From Candidatus Hebobacterum abditum (GTDB taxonomy: Bacteria > Armatimonadota > Hebobacteria > Hebobacterales > Hebobacteraceae), in NCBI GenBank assembly GCA_029821875.1, contig JALGXW010000021.1, positions 48,354 through 112,353 of the forward strand: a DNA stretch of 64,000 nucleotides. Reading direction: 5' to 3'. The first letter of the stretch is position 1, and the number at the start of each line of letters is the position of its first letter. Shown piece by piece: positions 8,975 to 19,222 of this stretch. The notes under the pieces are model-generated. The model had not been told where the DNA came from, did no database searches, and saw only the letters and a program-made list of their open reading frames with translations. The position numbers and the translations under genes were made by a program.

Positions 8975-10138
8975 CTACCCAAGAACTCGCTCGCCCGACC
9001 GGCTCTCCCACACCGACAGGTCCACGTCGGTGCACAGCTGAATCACGAGCAGCTCGAGCGCTGCCGCCGGGTCCGCCAGCTTGCCGCGTATCCTCTTGAT
9101 GGCGAGATCGCACCCGTGCATGGCCTGTATCGCCTCGCCTAACTGCTCCCACGACAACTGGCTGGCCTGCCTCACCGTGCGCTGCACAAGCCACGACCGC
9201 CGCCTGAACTGCGCCAGCGCGTTCTTCCTCTCATCCTGTGGCAGGAGCGCGGCCGTCTCCTCGTCCACGTCCTTCCCGGGCCGCCAGCCGTGTTCGACCA
9301 GCAGCTTGGTCTGCCAGATGAGGCGTATCGTCTGGCCGAGCATGCCGAGGACCCGGCCCGGCTCCTCCCGACGGTCCCCGAGCAATCCCCGCAGGATACC
9401 CACCGCGCGCCCGGCCTCGCGCCGCCCAACCGCGTCGAGCAGCCGGAAGATGTCCTCCTCTACCAGGCGCGGGCTTACCTCAGCCACATGCGCGCCCGTG
9501 ATGACGTCCTCGTCCCCGACGAAGAGCACGAGCTTCTGGATCTCCGACTCCAGCTCTCCCAGTCCCACGCCCACCTTCTGCTCGACAAGCTTCCGGGCCG
9601 CCGCGGGCTCGAGCTTCTTGCCTAATTCCTTGGCCCGGCGCGCCGCCCAACTCGCCGCCTCGCGCACCTTCAGGGAGCCAAACTCGATAACAAGCCCGTG
9701 CTTGGCGAGGGCGCGCTGGAGCGCCGCCCGAACTGCCTTCCGCCGTCCGCGGTCTCCGGTCTCACCGGTCACCAGCACGACGCTCACCCCTGGCGGGAGC
9801 GGGCCGACGGCCTTGCTCAGCGAGTCCTGCTCCCGCGGTGCCATGCGCTCCGCCTCGCGTATGACGACCACGCGGGCTCCGCCGAAGAGGGCCCCCGTCT
9901 GGCTGCGATTCAGCACGTCCGAGGCGGTGGCCGAGATTCCGTCCAGGACCTCCCACGTGGGCTCTTCCCCGGCCCCAGCCTCCCGCGCCTCCTGCCGCAG
10001 CGTCGCCAGCGCCTCTCGCTTGAGGTGCTGCTCAGGGCCGTGGAGCAGACACCACTGCCCGAGGCAGCTTGCGTCCTTGGCCTTGAGATGTTCCGCGTAG
10101 GTGCGCTTCACTTCACCCATCTTCGACGGCGGCGTCAC
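8975..10138 (-). CDS. holA: DNA polymerase III subunit delta
   Basis: 387 aa; GPEQHLKREAL, ARVVVIREAERM, typical HolA layout. Confidence 0.85.
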   Translation of the reverse strand: MTPPSKMGEVKRTYAEHLKAKDASCLGQWCLLHGPEQHLKREALATLRQEAREAGAGEEPTWEVLDGISATASDVLNRSQTGALFGGARVVVIREAERMAPREQDSLSKAVGPLPPGVSVVLVTGETGDRGRRKAVRAALQRALAKHGLVIEFGSLKVREAASWAARRAKELGKKLEPAAARKLVEQKVGVGLGELESEIQKLVLFVGDEDVITGAHVAEVSPRLVEEDIFRLLDAVGRREAGRAVGILRGLLGDRREEPGRVLGMLGQTIRLIWQTKLLVEHGWRPGKDVDEETAALLPQDERKNALAQFRRRSWLVQRTVRQASQLSWEQLGEAIQAMHGCDLAIKRIRGKLADPAAALELLVIQLCTDVDLSVWESRSGERVLG

Positions 10139-10706
10139 GGCCCTTGCGCCGAAGGCCGAACGCGCCCAGGCCGTGCAGGATCAACCAGCAGGCTCCGATC
10201 GTCACGAGAATGTCACCGACGCTCCCGGGGCTGAAGAAGCGCGGCCGCGGCACCATCGGAAGCGGCAGCACATCGGCCAGCGGCCGCAGGCGAGTGGCCG
10301 CGGTCGCCGCCTCGTGCATGGTGTAGTCAGGTGAGTCGAGCAACTCGACCAGCCGCGCGCTGCCCGCCCGCTCGGCCAGGCCGCGATCCACAGGCATCGA
10401 TCCGCCGTTGGCAGCGATGACGAGGAAGTTCAGGAGCGCCCCCAGCCCCACCAGCCGTACGCCGGGCAAGTGTCGGTTGAGCCAGAGGCCGCCCAGCAGC
10501 AGCAAGAAGGAGGCGAGGTGAAGGGTCGGCCCCAAAGCCGCTGGCACGGCGGCCTGCCTCGCGCCGAGAACCATCAGGACGACCTGAAGGGCGGCGGCCG
10601 CTATGAATGCGCTCGGCGCCCGCAGGTCCAGGTCCTTCAGGCGAGCGAAACGCCCGCCGGCAATCACGCCGACGATGATCGTGAGGACCGCGGCATCGAG
10701 TAGCAA
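10113..10706 (-). CDS. DUF5317-like membrane protein
   Basis: 197 aa, NFLVIAANGGSMPVD motif typical of DUF5317; 26-nt overlap with holA. Confidence 0.65.
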   Translation of the reverse strand: MLLDAAVLTIIVGVIAGGRFARLKDLDLRAPSAFIAAAALQVVLMVLGARQAAVPAALGPTLHLASFLLLLGGLWLNRHLPGVRLVGLGALLNFLVIAANGGSMPVDRGLAERAGSARLVELLDSPDYTMHEAATAATRLRPLADVLPLPMVPRPRFFSPGSVGDILVTIGACWLILHGLGAFGLRRKGRDAAVEDG

Positions 10707-11825
10707 CTAGCCTCCCGTCGCTGCCATCGCCTTCGGCAGACTGGCGACCACATACCCCACAAACACCAGCCACCACACCAGCCCGATTCCCAGAGCCCAC
10801 GGCGACATCGTTCCACCCTTGCCGAGCCGAACCGTCGCCAGCACCAGCGCCCCGCTGAACAAAGCAAACCCCGCCGATAGCAGCGCTATGTTTCCAGTTG
10901 CCAGGCTGCCGAAGTGCCAATCTGTCAACAGAATCCCCAACGTCACTGGGAACGTGGACTGGAACACCATTGCCCCCGTGATGTTCCCGAGAGAGAGTGT
11001 GTCCTTGCTCTGCCGGATCCAGATCACGGAGTTGAACTTCTCGGGGAGCTCGGTGGCGACGGGCGCGACGACCAGCGCGAAGACCAGGGGTGGGAACCCC
11101 AGTCCCATGCAGATCTCCTGCGTCGCCCGCACGAACTCCACCGCGCCGCCGATGATGAGCCCCAGGGCGAGGAGAACCTGGCCGGACACGGCGCGCAGCC
11201 GGGGGCGCCTTCCCATGAGGAGTGCGCGCCGCTCCTGGTGTGCGACCCGATCGGGGCTGGGACGCAGCAGCGGCAGCGCGGCCCAGATCAGATTCAGGGT
11301 GAGGGGCTCATCCTTCTCGCCCTCCATCGTCTCCCGCAGGTTCAGGTAGAGATAGAAGGCATACACCGCGATGAGTCCCACTGCCACGAACACGCGGACC
11401 CAGTGGCCGACCGGCGCGAAGCTCACTCCGATGGCCGCACCATAGAGCGGAAGGAAGAACCCCAAATCCCGGGTCAAGATCCTCCGATTCACCGTCAACT
11501 GCGGGCCCGTCGCCCTCCGGCTTCGGTAGACCCACGCGGCGAGGGCGGTCACGAAGAAGGCGAGCGTCGCGAGCATGAACGGCGCCCCGAGGATCGCTCC
11601 CAGGCCTATCTCCTCGCTCGCCTGCTCCTTGAAGAACAACAGCGCCACAACGGGAATCATCGTCTCGGGCAGCGCCGTGCCCACCGCCGCGAGGACGCTT
11701 CCGACTGTTCCCTCAGAGAGCTTCAGGCGCACCCCGAGCCATTCCACGCCATTGGTGAACAGCTCGGCGCCCACAATGATAACGATGAAGCTTACGCCCA
11801 GCAGGACGAGGTTCGCGGCCATCAT
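10707..11825 (-). CDS. Sodium/calcium exchanger (CaCA family) membrane protein
   Basis: 372 aa with alpha-repeat sequences GAELFTNGVEWLG...AVGTALPETMIPV and APVATELPEKFNSV. Confidence 0.85.
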   Translation of the reverse strand: MMAANLVLLGVSFIVIIVGAELFTNGVEWLGVRLKLSEGTVGSVLAAVGTALPETMIPVVALLFFKEQASEEIGLGAILGAPFMLATLAFFVTALAAWVYRSRRATGPQLTVNRRILTRDLGFFLPLYGAAIGVSFAPVGHWVRVFVAVGLIAVYAFYLYLNLRETMEGEKDEPLTLNLIWAALPLLRPSPDRVAHQERRALLMGRRPRLRAVSGQVLLALGLIIGGAVEFVRATQEICMGLGFPPLVFALVVAPVATELPEKFNSVIWIRQSKDTLSLGNITGAMVFQSTFPVTLGILLTDWHFGSLATGNIALLSAGFALFSGALVLATVRLGKGGTMSPWALGIGLVWWLVFVGYVVASLPKAMAATGG

Positions 11826-13115
11826 TTAGGTGCCCGACTCTGGGGGTTCGCCGACTCGCGCGGTGCTGCCTCCCCAGCCAGGATGCAGGCAGCAGAGAGC
11901 GACCGCGGCGGCCACGGTCAGCACGGCGGCGGAGCCATACCATATGTAGTGGATGTCGACTTCCCACAGGGCGCCCCCCCAAAGCGGGCCGAGGAAGCCT
12001 CCGGCCCCCTGGGCCGTGGCCATGAGGCCCATCATCAATCCGCGCTTCCCTTCGGGGGCCAAGTCGGCCACCAGTGCCAGCCAGGCCGGGAGGCCGAACA
12101 GGAAGCCGAGCACGACGACCACGCCGGCAAGGAGGAGTGTCACGATGGAGTCGCAGAGGGGAACGACCCACAGACCCGCGGCGGCGGTCACCGTCGCGAC
12201 CTGCACCACGCGGTTGCGCGGCCACCGGTCCACCATGTGGCCCACCGGGATGCCGAGGATGCCGGCCGGGACGAAGAGCAGGAGCAGCAGGAACCCCACA
12301 TCGCTCCGCGCGATATTCGAGACTTCCTTCATGTAGGGGGCCATGAACGGCCCCAGCGTGGTGACGGCCAGCATCTCGCCGAACGAGATCACCAGGATGA
12401 CAGCAATCACCTTCGCCGACGGCATACTGCCTGCGGGCGCGGTCTCTCTCCGCTCGGCCACACGAGCGCGGCTTTCCGGCAGTGTCCTGGCGACCAGCGC
12501 GGCGCCGGCGGCGGCCGCCGCCGCGAGGGCGAAGGGGGCCTTGCTGACCCACTCCGCACCGGCCCCGAGGCTGGTGGCGAATCGCATGGCGAGGCCGGCG
12601 AGGGTGGGCCCAAGTGCCAGGCCCGCGAAGTAGGCTGTGTTCATCACGCTCATGGCCACACCGCGCCGCTCCCGTGGAACGTTGTCCGGAGCCGCCGCAA
12701 ACAGCGGCGGCCACAGCGCGGCCGCGCCGACTCCGTCGAGAGCTCGCAGTGGCACGAGCATTGCGAAGATCAGTATGGGAGTGAGGACGAAGACGTGCGT
12801 GGGGACGAAGCAGATCACAACCGGAGTTAGGATGCAGAGCGTCAGACCCGCGGAGGCGAAGACGCGCCGGCCGTAGCGATCGGAGAGATGGCCGAAGGGG
12901 AACTTGAGCAGGGTCTCCGCAACGAGGAAGGTGGATGCCAGGATGCTCAGCGTGCGGGCCCGCTGCTTCAGATCATACAGGACATAGAAGGGCAGCGCGT
13001 AGTTGTTGATCGCAGCAAAGACGATCTCGCCCAGTGCCGCAACCAGAGCCATCCGAGCAAGCACCGGGTAGCTGCGAAAGACCGCCACATAGGTGCGGTG
13101 TAGGAATCGAAGCAT
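11826..13115 (-). CDS. Major facilitator superfamily transporter
   Basis: 429 aa, about 12 hydrophobic segments, GHLSDRYGRRVF motif A. Confidence 0.9.
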   Translation of the reverse strand: MLRFLHRTYVAVFRSYPVLARMALVAALGEIVFAAINNYALPFYVLYDLKQRARTLSILASTFLVAETLLKFPFGHLSDRYGRRVFASAGLTLCILTPVVICFVPTHVFVLTPILIFAMLVPLRALDGVGAAALWPPLFAAAPDNVPRERRGVAMSVMNTAYFAGLALGPTLAGLAMRFATSLGAGAEWVSKAPFALAAAAAAGAALVARTLPESRARVAERRETAPAGSMPSAKVIAVILVISFGEMLAVTTLGPFMAPYMKEVSNIARSDVGFLLLLLFVPAGILGIPVGHMVDRWPRNRVVQVATVTAAAGLWVVPLCDSIVTLLLAGVVVVLGFLFGLPAWLALVADLAPEGKRGLMMGLMATAQGAGGFLGPLWGGALWEVDIHYIWYGSAAVLTVAAAVALCCLHPGWGGSTARVGEPPESGT

Positions 13116-13185
13116 GGGCGAGACGGGCAGAACCCGCCTCGCCTTTCTGCGCGGCGGGCAGGCGCTCCTTTTCGCGAGTCCCTCG

Positions 13186-14646
13186 CTATCCCTTCATCAC
13201 GCCGAGCGGGACCAGCCTCGCAACCAGTTTCGAGATGCCGGCCCCATCGCACGTCCGGACGACTTCGTCGACGTCTTTGTACGCCTCCGGCATCTCCTCC
13301 GCCAACACTTTCGGGCTGGCAGCCCGGACGTAGACTCCCTTCTTTCCCAGCTCCTGTCTGATGTCACGCCCCCGCGCGGCGCGGATCGCTCCATGCCGGC
13401 TCATCACCCGGCCCGCGCCATGACAGGTGGAGCCCCATGTCTCCTTCATCGCCCGCTCCGTCCCAACGCACAGATAGGAGGCCGTGCCCATGCTGCCCGG
13501 GACGATGACCGGCTGGCCGGTCTTCCGGTGGAGGGGAATGAGCTCCGGCCGAGCGGGGCCGAAGGCGCGGGTCGCTCCCTTCCTATGAACGCAGAGGGTC
13601 TTGCGCACGCCGCCCACCTCATGCTCCTCGATCTTGGCGATGTTATGGGCCACGTCGTAGACGATCTCCATTCCGAGCTTCTGGGCGCCCGCGCCGAACA
13701 CGCGCTCGAAGGCCTCTCGGGTCCAGTGCGTGATGCACTGGCGGTTGGCCCAGGCGTAGTTCGCGGCCGCCGCCATGCCGGCCAGGTAGCTCTGCCCCTC
13801 CGGCGACTCCACCGGGGCGCAGGCGAGCTGTTTGTCGGGGAGCTCGAGGCCGTACTTGCTCACCGCCCGCTGCATCACCTTGAGCGAGTCGTCGCACACC
13901 TGATAGCCGAGGCCGCGGGAGCCCGTGTGGATCATGACTGCGACCTGCCCGGCCTCTGTTATACCAAGCTCACGGGCGATCGCCTCATCGAAGATCTCGT
14001 CCACGACCTGGACCTCGAGGAAATGGTTGCCCGCGCCCAGGGTCCCAAGCTGCGGCCGGCCGCGCTGGATAGCGCGGTCCGACAGCGCGCTCGGGTCGGC
14101 GCCCTCGATGCGGCCGCCTCCTTCGATGTGATCGGTATCCTCGGACCAGCCCATCCCGCGGGAAACGCCCCACTGCGAGCCCTGAGTGAGCACCTTCCTC
14201 AGCTCGGCGGCATCGATTCGCACCTTCCCCTTGCTGCCGACTCCCGAGGGGACGTCGACGAAGAGCTGATTCACGATGTCCTTGATCTTCGGCTCGACGT
14301 CTTCGCGGGCGAGGTTCGTGCGGAGCAGGCGGACGCCGCAGTTGATGTCATAGCCCACCCCGCCGGGTGACACGACGCCCTCTTTCACGTCCGTCGCGGC
14401 CACCCCGCCGATGGGGAACCCGTAGCCGTAGTGGATATCGGGCATGGCCATGGAATGGCCGACGAGGCCGGGCAGACAGGCGACATTGGCCACCTGCTCG
14501 AGCGAGTTGTCCGACCTGATCTCTCGCATCATCTCGCCCGAGGCGTACACGATCGCATCGCTGCGCATCTCCGGCTTGTACTTGCGCGGGATGCGCCAGC
14601 GATACTCGTCGATCCGCTCGATGGGTCCGCTCCACCGCTGTGCCAT
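13186..14646 (-). CDS. rtcB: RNA-splicing ligase RtcB
   Basis: MPDIHYGYGFPIGGVAA, GGVGYDINCGVRLLRTNL, LGTLGAGNHFLEVQ, HTGSRGLGYQVCDD, GSMGTASYLCVG. Confidence 0.97.
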   Translation of the reverse strand: MAQRWSGPIERIDEYRWRIPRKYKPEMRSDAIVYASGEMMREIRSDNSLEQVANVACLPGLVGHSMAMPDIHYGYGFPIGGVAATDVKEGVVSPGGVGYDINCGVRLLRTNLAREDVEPKIKDIVNQLFVDVPSGVGSKGKVRIDAAELRKVLTQGSQWGVSRGMGWSEDTDHIEGGGRIEGADPSALSDRAIQRGRPQLGTLGAGNHFLEVQVVDEIFDEAIARELGITEAGQVAVMIHTGSRGLGYQVCDDSLKVMQRAVSKYGLELPDKQLACAPVESPEGQSYLAGMAAAANYAWANRQCITHWTREAFERVFGAGAQKLGMEIVYDVAHNIAKIEEHEVGGVRKTLCVHRKGATRAFGPARPELIPLHRKTGQPVIVPGSMGTASYLCVGTERAMKETWGSTCHGAGRVMSRHGAIRAARGRDIRQELGKKGVYVRAASPKVLAEEMPEAYKDVDEVVRTCDGAGISKLVARLVPLGVMKG

Positions 14647-14772
14647 GGTATGCTCTCCCCGCCTCTCGACTCTCCGCTTCGCCGCTTCACATCAGACACA
14701 GAGAATGTATCAGAGACCAGGGACGGACTCAAGGGAATCGTGAACGAATACGGCTGGGTCGGGGGCCCCGAG

Positions 14773-17280
14773 CTAGAGTTCTGCCTGCAGTTCGTCGATG
14801 CGGGCCGCGTACTGGTCGACCGCCTGCCTGGCCGTCTCACTGTCGCCGCTCTCGGAGTGGATGTGGAACAGGGGCGCGGAGACATCGGGCAGGACGAGCA
14901 CCCAGCCGCCGTCCAGGTGGATCTTGATGCCGTCGAGATGCTCCACGTGCAGGGCGCTGCTCTCTTCGTGCAGGCGGCGCATCACCGTCCCCTTGTGCTC
15001 CCAGGGGCACTGCACTTGACTTCGAGCCCGGTAGTACCTCGGCATGCGGGCACGGACCTGGCTCAGCCGCTGGCCGCTGAGCGCCAGGAGCTCCAGCAGC
15101 TTGCCCACGGCCAGCATCGCGTCGAAGGCGGGCAGGAAGCGCGGGAAGATGAAGCCGCCCTCGGTGTTGCCCGCGAAGACGAGGCCGGGCGTGCTCCCCG
15201 CCGTCTCCATGAGGGAGCGAGAGTCCGCCTTCGTCCTGATGACGCTTGCCCCATGCCCCCGGCAGATCTCTTCGATCCCGGAGGTGGCGCTGAAAGGCAC
15301 CGCCACCTGCGCGCCGTGGTCCGCGCCCTGGAGCACCAGGTCGGCGAAGACCAGCAGGAGATCGTCGCCCACCAGCGCCTCGCCGGTCTCGTCGATGGCG
15401 GCCAAGCGCTCGCCATGGCTTCCCATGAGCAGCCCCAGGTCGGCCTTCAGCGCGTGTACAACATCTCCCATTTCGACCACGCGTTCGCTTCTCGAAGACC
15501 ACGGTTCCTCTGAGCGAGTGGGATCGACGAAGGCGTTGAGCGCTGTGGACTCACACCCGAGCCGGCCGAGCACCTGGGGCATGAGCAGACAGAGGGGGCC
15601 GTAGGCATAGTCGATGACGAGCTTCGGCCGCCAGCGCGAGATCGCCTGCTCGTCGAGGAAGTTGAGAAAGTCCTCGGTGTAGTACTCCATCGTCCGGCCG
15701 AGGAATTCGAGACTGCCCACTGCGTCGAGCGGGGCGCGCCTGAAATCCTCACGGAAGAAGATGCTCTCGATCCTGCGCTCCGCGCTGCGGTCCAAGTTCT
15801 TGCCGGTGCCGTCGAAGAACTCGACGACCATCTGCCCGGGCTCCGTCGATGAGGCGGAGACGTGGATGCCGCCGGCCGCCCCTGATATGTTCGCCATGTG
15901 CCGGGCGACGGCGCCGGGCATGATCCGGAGGTCCAGCACATTGGCGCCCACCGACATGAGGCCCGCGATGACGGCCCGCTTCGCCATGCGCGAGGCATGA
16001 TGGGAGTCGCGGCTCGTGATCACCTGCGCCCCCGCCTCGAGGTAGGCTCCGAACGCCGCGCCCAACTTGGCGGCGAACTCGGGCGTGATCTCGATGTTCG
16101 CCAGGCCGCTCACGCCGCTCGACCGGAACAGGGCCCCCGGCCACTTCGTGCCCCAGACGAGGCTCATCGTGACCTTGGAGCCGCGTTCTGTGACCTTATC
16201 CGGCCACATGCGGATGCGGGGCATCACGGAGGTGCCCTCTTCGAGCAGACACCTGTCGCCGACCACCGCCCCCTCGTTGATGGTGACATTCCGCTTGGCG
16301 ACGACGTTGCGGCAGACGGTGGCGGCCTTGACGCGGGCGCCGTGCCCGAGGTAGGTGCCGCTCCACACCACGGAGTGCTCGACCTGCGCGCCGGCCTCGA
16401 TCACGCAGTTGTCCCCCACGACCGCCAGCGGCCCCACCTGTGCCCCCGGCCCGACGCTGCAACCGTGCCCGATGAGCACAGGCGCCCGCAGCTCGGACCC
16501 GGGGTCGAGCCTCGTGTCCTCACCCACCCAGACCCCTTCATCTCGCGCCTCCCCGGGCAGGTCGGCCCGCACCTTCCCCAGCAGGCAGTCATGATTCGCC
16601 GCCTGGTACTGCTCGAGGGTGCCGACATCGGTCCAGTAGCCCTCGGCGACATAGCCGCAAAGGAGCTTACCCTCGCTGAGAAGAGCTGGATAGAGATCCT
16701 TGCTGAAGTCGTATGGGCGCTCAGCGGGAATGCGCTCCAGCGCCTCGGGCTCCAGGATGTAGATACCTGTGTTGACCGTGTCGGAGAACACTTCCCCCGG
16801 GCCCGGCTTCTCGAGGAACCGTTCGATCGTGCCCTCTCCGTCGAGGATCACGACACCGTATTCCAACGGGTCGGGTACTCTCGTGAGAACGAGAGTCGCG
16901 ACCGCGCCGCGTGCCCTGTGGAACTCGATGGCCGGCCGCAGGTCGAAGTCCGTGAGAGCATCTCCGCTGATGATGAGGAAGGTGTCGCCGAGGCGGTCGA
17001 TCAGGCGGCGGACCGAGCCGGCCGTGCCCAGGGGCGCATCTTCGACGGCATACTCGAGCTCGATCCCGAACTCCTCGCCGTCCCCGAAGTAGCTCTCGAC
17101 TTCGTCCGCCAGATAGTGCAGCGTGGCGAAGCCCTTCCGCACACCTAGCCCCGCCAGCAGGCGGAGGATATGGTGCATGATGGGCCGGTTGGCAACCGGC
17201 GCCATCGGCTTGGGCAGATCGCAGGTCAGAGGGCGCAACCGAGCGCCTTCCCCACCCGCCATTATGACTGTCTGGATCAT
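14773..17280 (-). CDS. Mannose-1-phosphate guanylyltransferase-like nucleotidyltransferase / left-handed beta-helix / (degenerate) phosphomannomutase fusion
   Basis: MIQTVIMAGGEGARLRPLTCDLPKPMAPVANRP, hexapeptide repeats, then PGM-like domain. Start trimmed from 17397. Confidence 0.9.
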   Translation of the reverse strand: MIQTVIMAGGEGARLRPLTCDLPKPMAPVANRPIMHHILRLLAGLGVRKGFATLHYLADEVESYFGDGEEFGIELEYAVEDAPLGTAGSVRRLIDRLGDTFLIISGDALTDFDLRPAIEFHRARGAVATLVLTRVPDPLEYGVVILDGEGTIERFLEKPGPGEVFSDTVNTGIYILEPEALERIPAERPYDFSKDLYPALLSEGKLLCGYVAEGYWTDVGTLEQYQAANHDCLLGKVRADLPGEARDEGVWVGEDTRLDPGSELRAPVLIGHGCSVGPGAQVGPLAVVGDNCVIEAGAQVEHSVVWSGTYLGHGARVKAATVCRNVVAKRNVTINEGAVVGDRCLLEEGTSVMPRIRMWPDKVTERGSKVTMSLVWGTKWPGALFRSSGVSGLANIEITPEFAAKLGAAFGAYLEAGAQVITSRDSHHASRMAKRAVIAGLMSVGANVLDLRIMPGAVARHMANISGAAGGIHVSASSTEPGQMVVEFFDGTGKNLDRSAERRIESIFFREDFRRAPLDAVGSLEFLGRTMEYYTEDFLNFLDEQAISRWRPKLVIDYAYGPLCLLMPQVLGRLGCESTALNAFVDPTRSEEPWSSRSERVVEMGDVVHALKADLGLLMGSHGERLAAIDETGEALVGDDLLLVFADLVLQGADHGAQVAVPFSATSGIEEICRGHGASVIRTKADSRSLMETAGSTPGLVFAGNTEGGFIFPRFLPAFDAMLAVGKLLELLALSGQRLSQVRARMPRYYRARSQVQCPWEHKGTVMRRLHEESSALHVEHLDGIKIHLDGGWVLVLPDVSAPLFHIHSESGDSETARQAVDQYAARIDELQAEL

Positions 17281-17403
17281 CGCCCTCTCTCCCCCGTCAA
17301 CTCCTTTCGACCGACAAGGCCCGTCCGATCCCCCAAGCCCGCGCTCTCCGGGAACTCTGCCCCTGGAACACACACCCCCCGGCCGGGCCCCTGGCAAGCC
17401 ACC

Positions 17404-17979
17404 TCACCTTCTGCGCCTCCGTCTGCCGGAGTACGTGCACGAGGCGCACCAGCGCCGGCCGACACGCTGCCATCGACCGCAGCGCCGACACCGCCGCCAG
17501 CCGCTGCGCCGTCGCCATTCCGACATCCTGGCGAGGGAGGTGAACGCGCGCTCCGCCCGGCGCCTCAACTCCTCGTCCTCGATCTTCCCTGCGGCCTCGG
17601 CTATCCGCTTCTCCTGGCGCCCGGAGAGGCGGATCTCGGCGGGACGCGGCCCCGGCTGCCGGCTGCGGCGTTCCCGGCGGCGCGTTCCTCCCCTGAAGTG
17701 GATATCACGTATCACGCCCGAGCCGATCTTGGCCGCGAGGAGCTCCAGCAACTCCCGCCGCCGCATCTGGAGCTCATTGGCCCAGGCCGGCGTGTCTGCC
17801 GCCACGATCAGGACCCCATCTCGCACGGCTTCCGCCCGGCTGTGCGCCGACACGACCCGGCCCGCGATCTGCGGCCAGGACGAAATGGCCAGGTGCTCGC
17901 GGAAGCGCGTCCTCAGGTCGAGGTCCGCCAGCACCCCTTCGATCAGCCGGTCCAGCCTGGCCTCACCTCGGCCGGGCAT
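17404..17979 (-). CDS. DUF721 (DciA-like) protein
   Basis: Position after recF; WPQIAGRVVSAHSRAEAVRDGVLIVAADTPAWANELQMRRRELLELL. Confidence 0.75.
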   Translation of the reverse strand: MPGRGEARLDRLIEGVLADLDLRTRFREHLAISSWPQIAGRVVSAHSRAEAVRDGVLIVAADTPAWANELQMRRRELLELLAAKIGSGVIRDIHFRGGTRRRERRSRQPGPRPAEIRLSGRQEKRIAEAAGKIEDEELRRRAERAFTSLARMSEWRRRSGWRRCRRCGRWQRVGRRWCASCTYSGRRRRRR

Positions 17980-19120
17980 GGTGTGGGGTCACCTCCCCGT
18001 TTTCCACGGCGAATATAGATGACTCAGCCAGGACATCCCTCGGTATGTCCTCCCGATCGCAGCAGGTCACGATGACCTGATCTGCGTCGCAGGCGGCAAA
18101 GACTCCTCGGCGGTGCCGCTCGTCGAGCTCGGAGAGCACGTCGTCCAGCAGCAGCAGCGGAGCTTCGCCCGTCATGGCGTGGGCGACGGCCGCGAGGCCC
18201 ATCCGGAGCGCCACTGCGCAACTGCGCTGCTCGCCCTGAGAGGCGAATGCCCGAACCGACTGCCCGTCGAGCGCGAGCTCGATGTCGTCCCTGTGCGGCC
18301 CTCTCGTTGTCGTCCCGTACTGCACGTCCACACGGCGGCGCTCCTCGAGCGCGGCCGCCACACGCCGCGTCACATGTTCCACCCGTCCGGCCTCGTCCTT
18401 CCCATCGGTCCCCGCGGTTTGTCCAGTCTCGATGGCAATCGATGGGCCATATGTCACAGTGAGGCCCCTTCCCCCGCCTGTTACCGTCGCGTGGGCCCGT
18501 TGCGCCTCCGGCGCCAGCGAGGCGATGAAGTCGCTGCGATCCAACATCACGTGCGCTCCGTGGCGCGCGGCAGCATTCTCCCATGGCGTGAGGGCCTCCT
18601 CAGCGGAGCGCCGCTCCCGCACCTCCTTCAGCGCCCTGTTTCTCTGCTCTATCGCCCGGCGGTAGCGAGTCACATGGTAGTAGTAGCTTCGCCTGATGGC
18701 GGACAGCTCACTGTCCAGCAGGCGCCGGCGCCCGGACGGCTCCCCGCGAAGGACCTCGATGTCCGATGCTGAGAAGAGAACCACCGGGGCGACCCCGATG
18801 AGGTCGGCTCGCCGACGCGACACGCCGTCGATCTTGATCTGGCGACGTCCGCTGGCGGCCAGGCCGACCTCCACCCGCCTGCGCCGCTCGGAGTTCACGA
18901 ACTCGGCGCGAACAAAGCCGTGCTGACTCCGCCAGCGGATGAGTTCGTCAGTCGTTCTCGCCCGGGGCGACTCGCCTACAGCAGCTACACAGATGCCCTC
19001 GAGGAGATTCGTCTTCCCCGCACCGTTGGGTCCGTGGACGGCGATGACCCCGGCGGGCAACTCGAGCGCCAGTGTTTCGTAGTTCCGCAGTTCTCGCAGC
19101 TCCAACCGTGAGAGATGCAT
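17963..19120 (-). CDS. recF: DNA replication and repair protein RecF
   Basis: GPNGAGKTNLLEGI Walker A, LLLLDDVLSELD Walker B, gene order. Confidence 0.95.
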   Translation of the reverse strand: MHLSRLELRELRNYETLALELPAGVIAVHGPNGAGKTNLLEGICVAAVGESPRARTTDELIRWRSQHGFVRAEFVNSERRRRVEVGLAASGRRQIKIDGVSRRRADLIGVAPVVLFSASDIEVLRGEPSGRRRLLDSELSAIRRSYYYHVTRYRRAIEQRNRALKEVRERRSAEEALTPWENAAARHGAHVMLDRSDFIASLAPEAQRAHATVTGGGRGLTVTYGPSIAIETGQTAGTDGKDEAGRVEHVTRRVAAALEERRRVDVQYGTTTRGPHRDDIELALDGQSVRAFASQGEQRSCAVALRMGLAAVAHAMTGEAPLLLLDDVLSELDERHRRGVFAACDADQVIVTCCDREDIPRDVLAESSIFAVENGEVTPHHARPR

Positions 19121-19222
19121 CGCTGGCCCCGTGTGGAAGCAAAACGAGGCACCCCCGCCTCCTGCGGAGCCGCCCCGCCTGCCTCCGGCCTTGCGCTGGA
19201 CTGCCTGCTCCCGGCCCTGCCC

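Noticed and set aside
10914-12830. 638-aa plus-strand ORF
   Set aside because: Antisense to the CaCA exchanger and MFS genes; His/Glu/Arg/Gly-rich translation without domain signal, typical of GC-rich shadow frames.
13093-14370. 425-aa plus-strand ORF
   Set aside because: Antisense to rtcB, whose signature motifs are unambiguous.
15898-17148. 416-aa plus-strand ORF
   Set aside because: Antisense to the nucleotidyltransferase/PGM fusion; no recognisable motifs.
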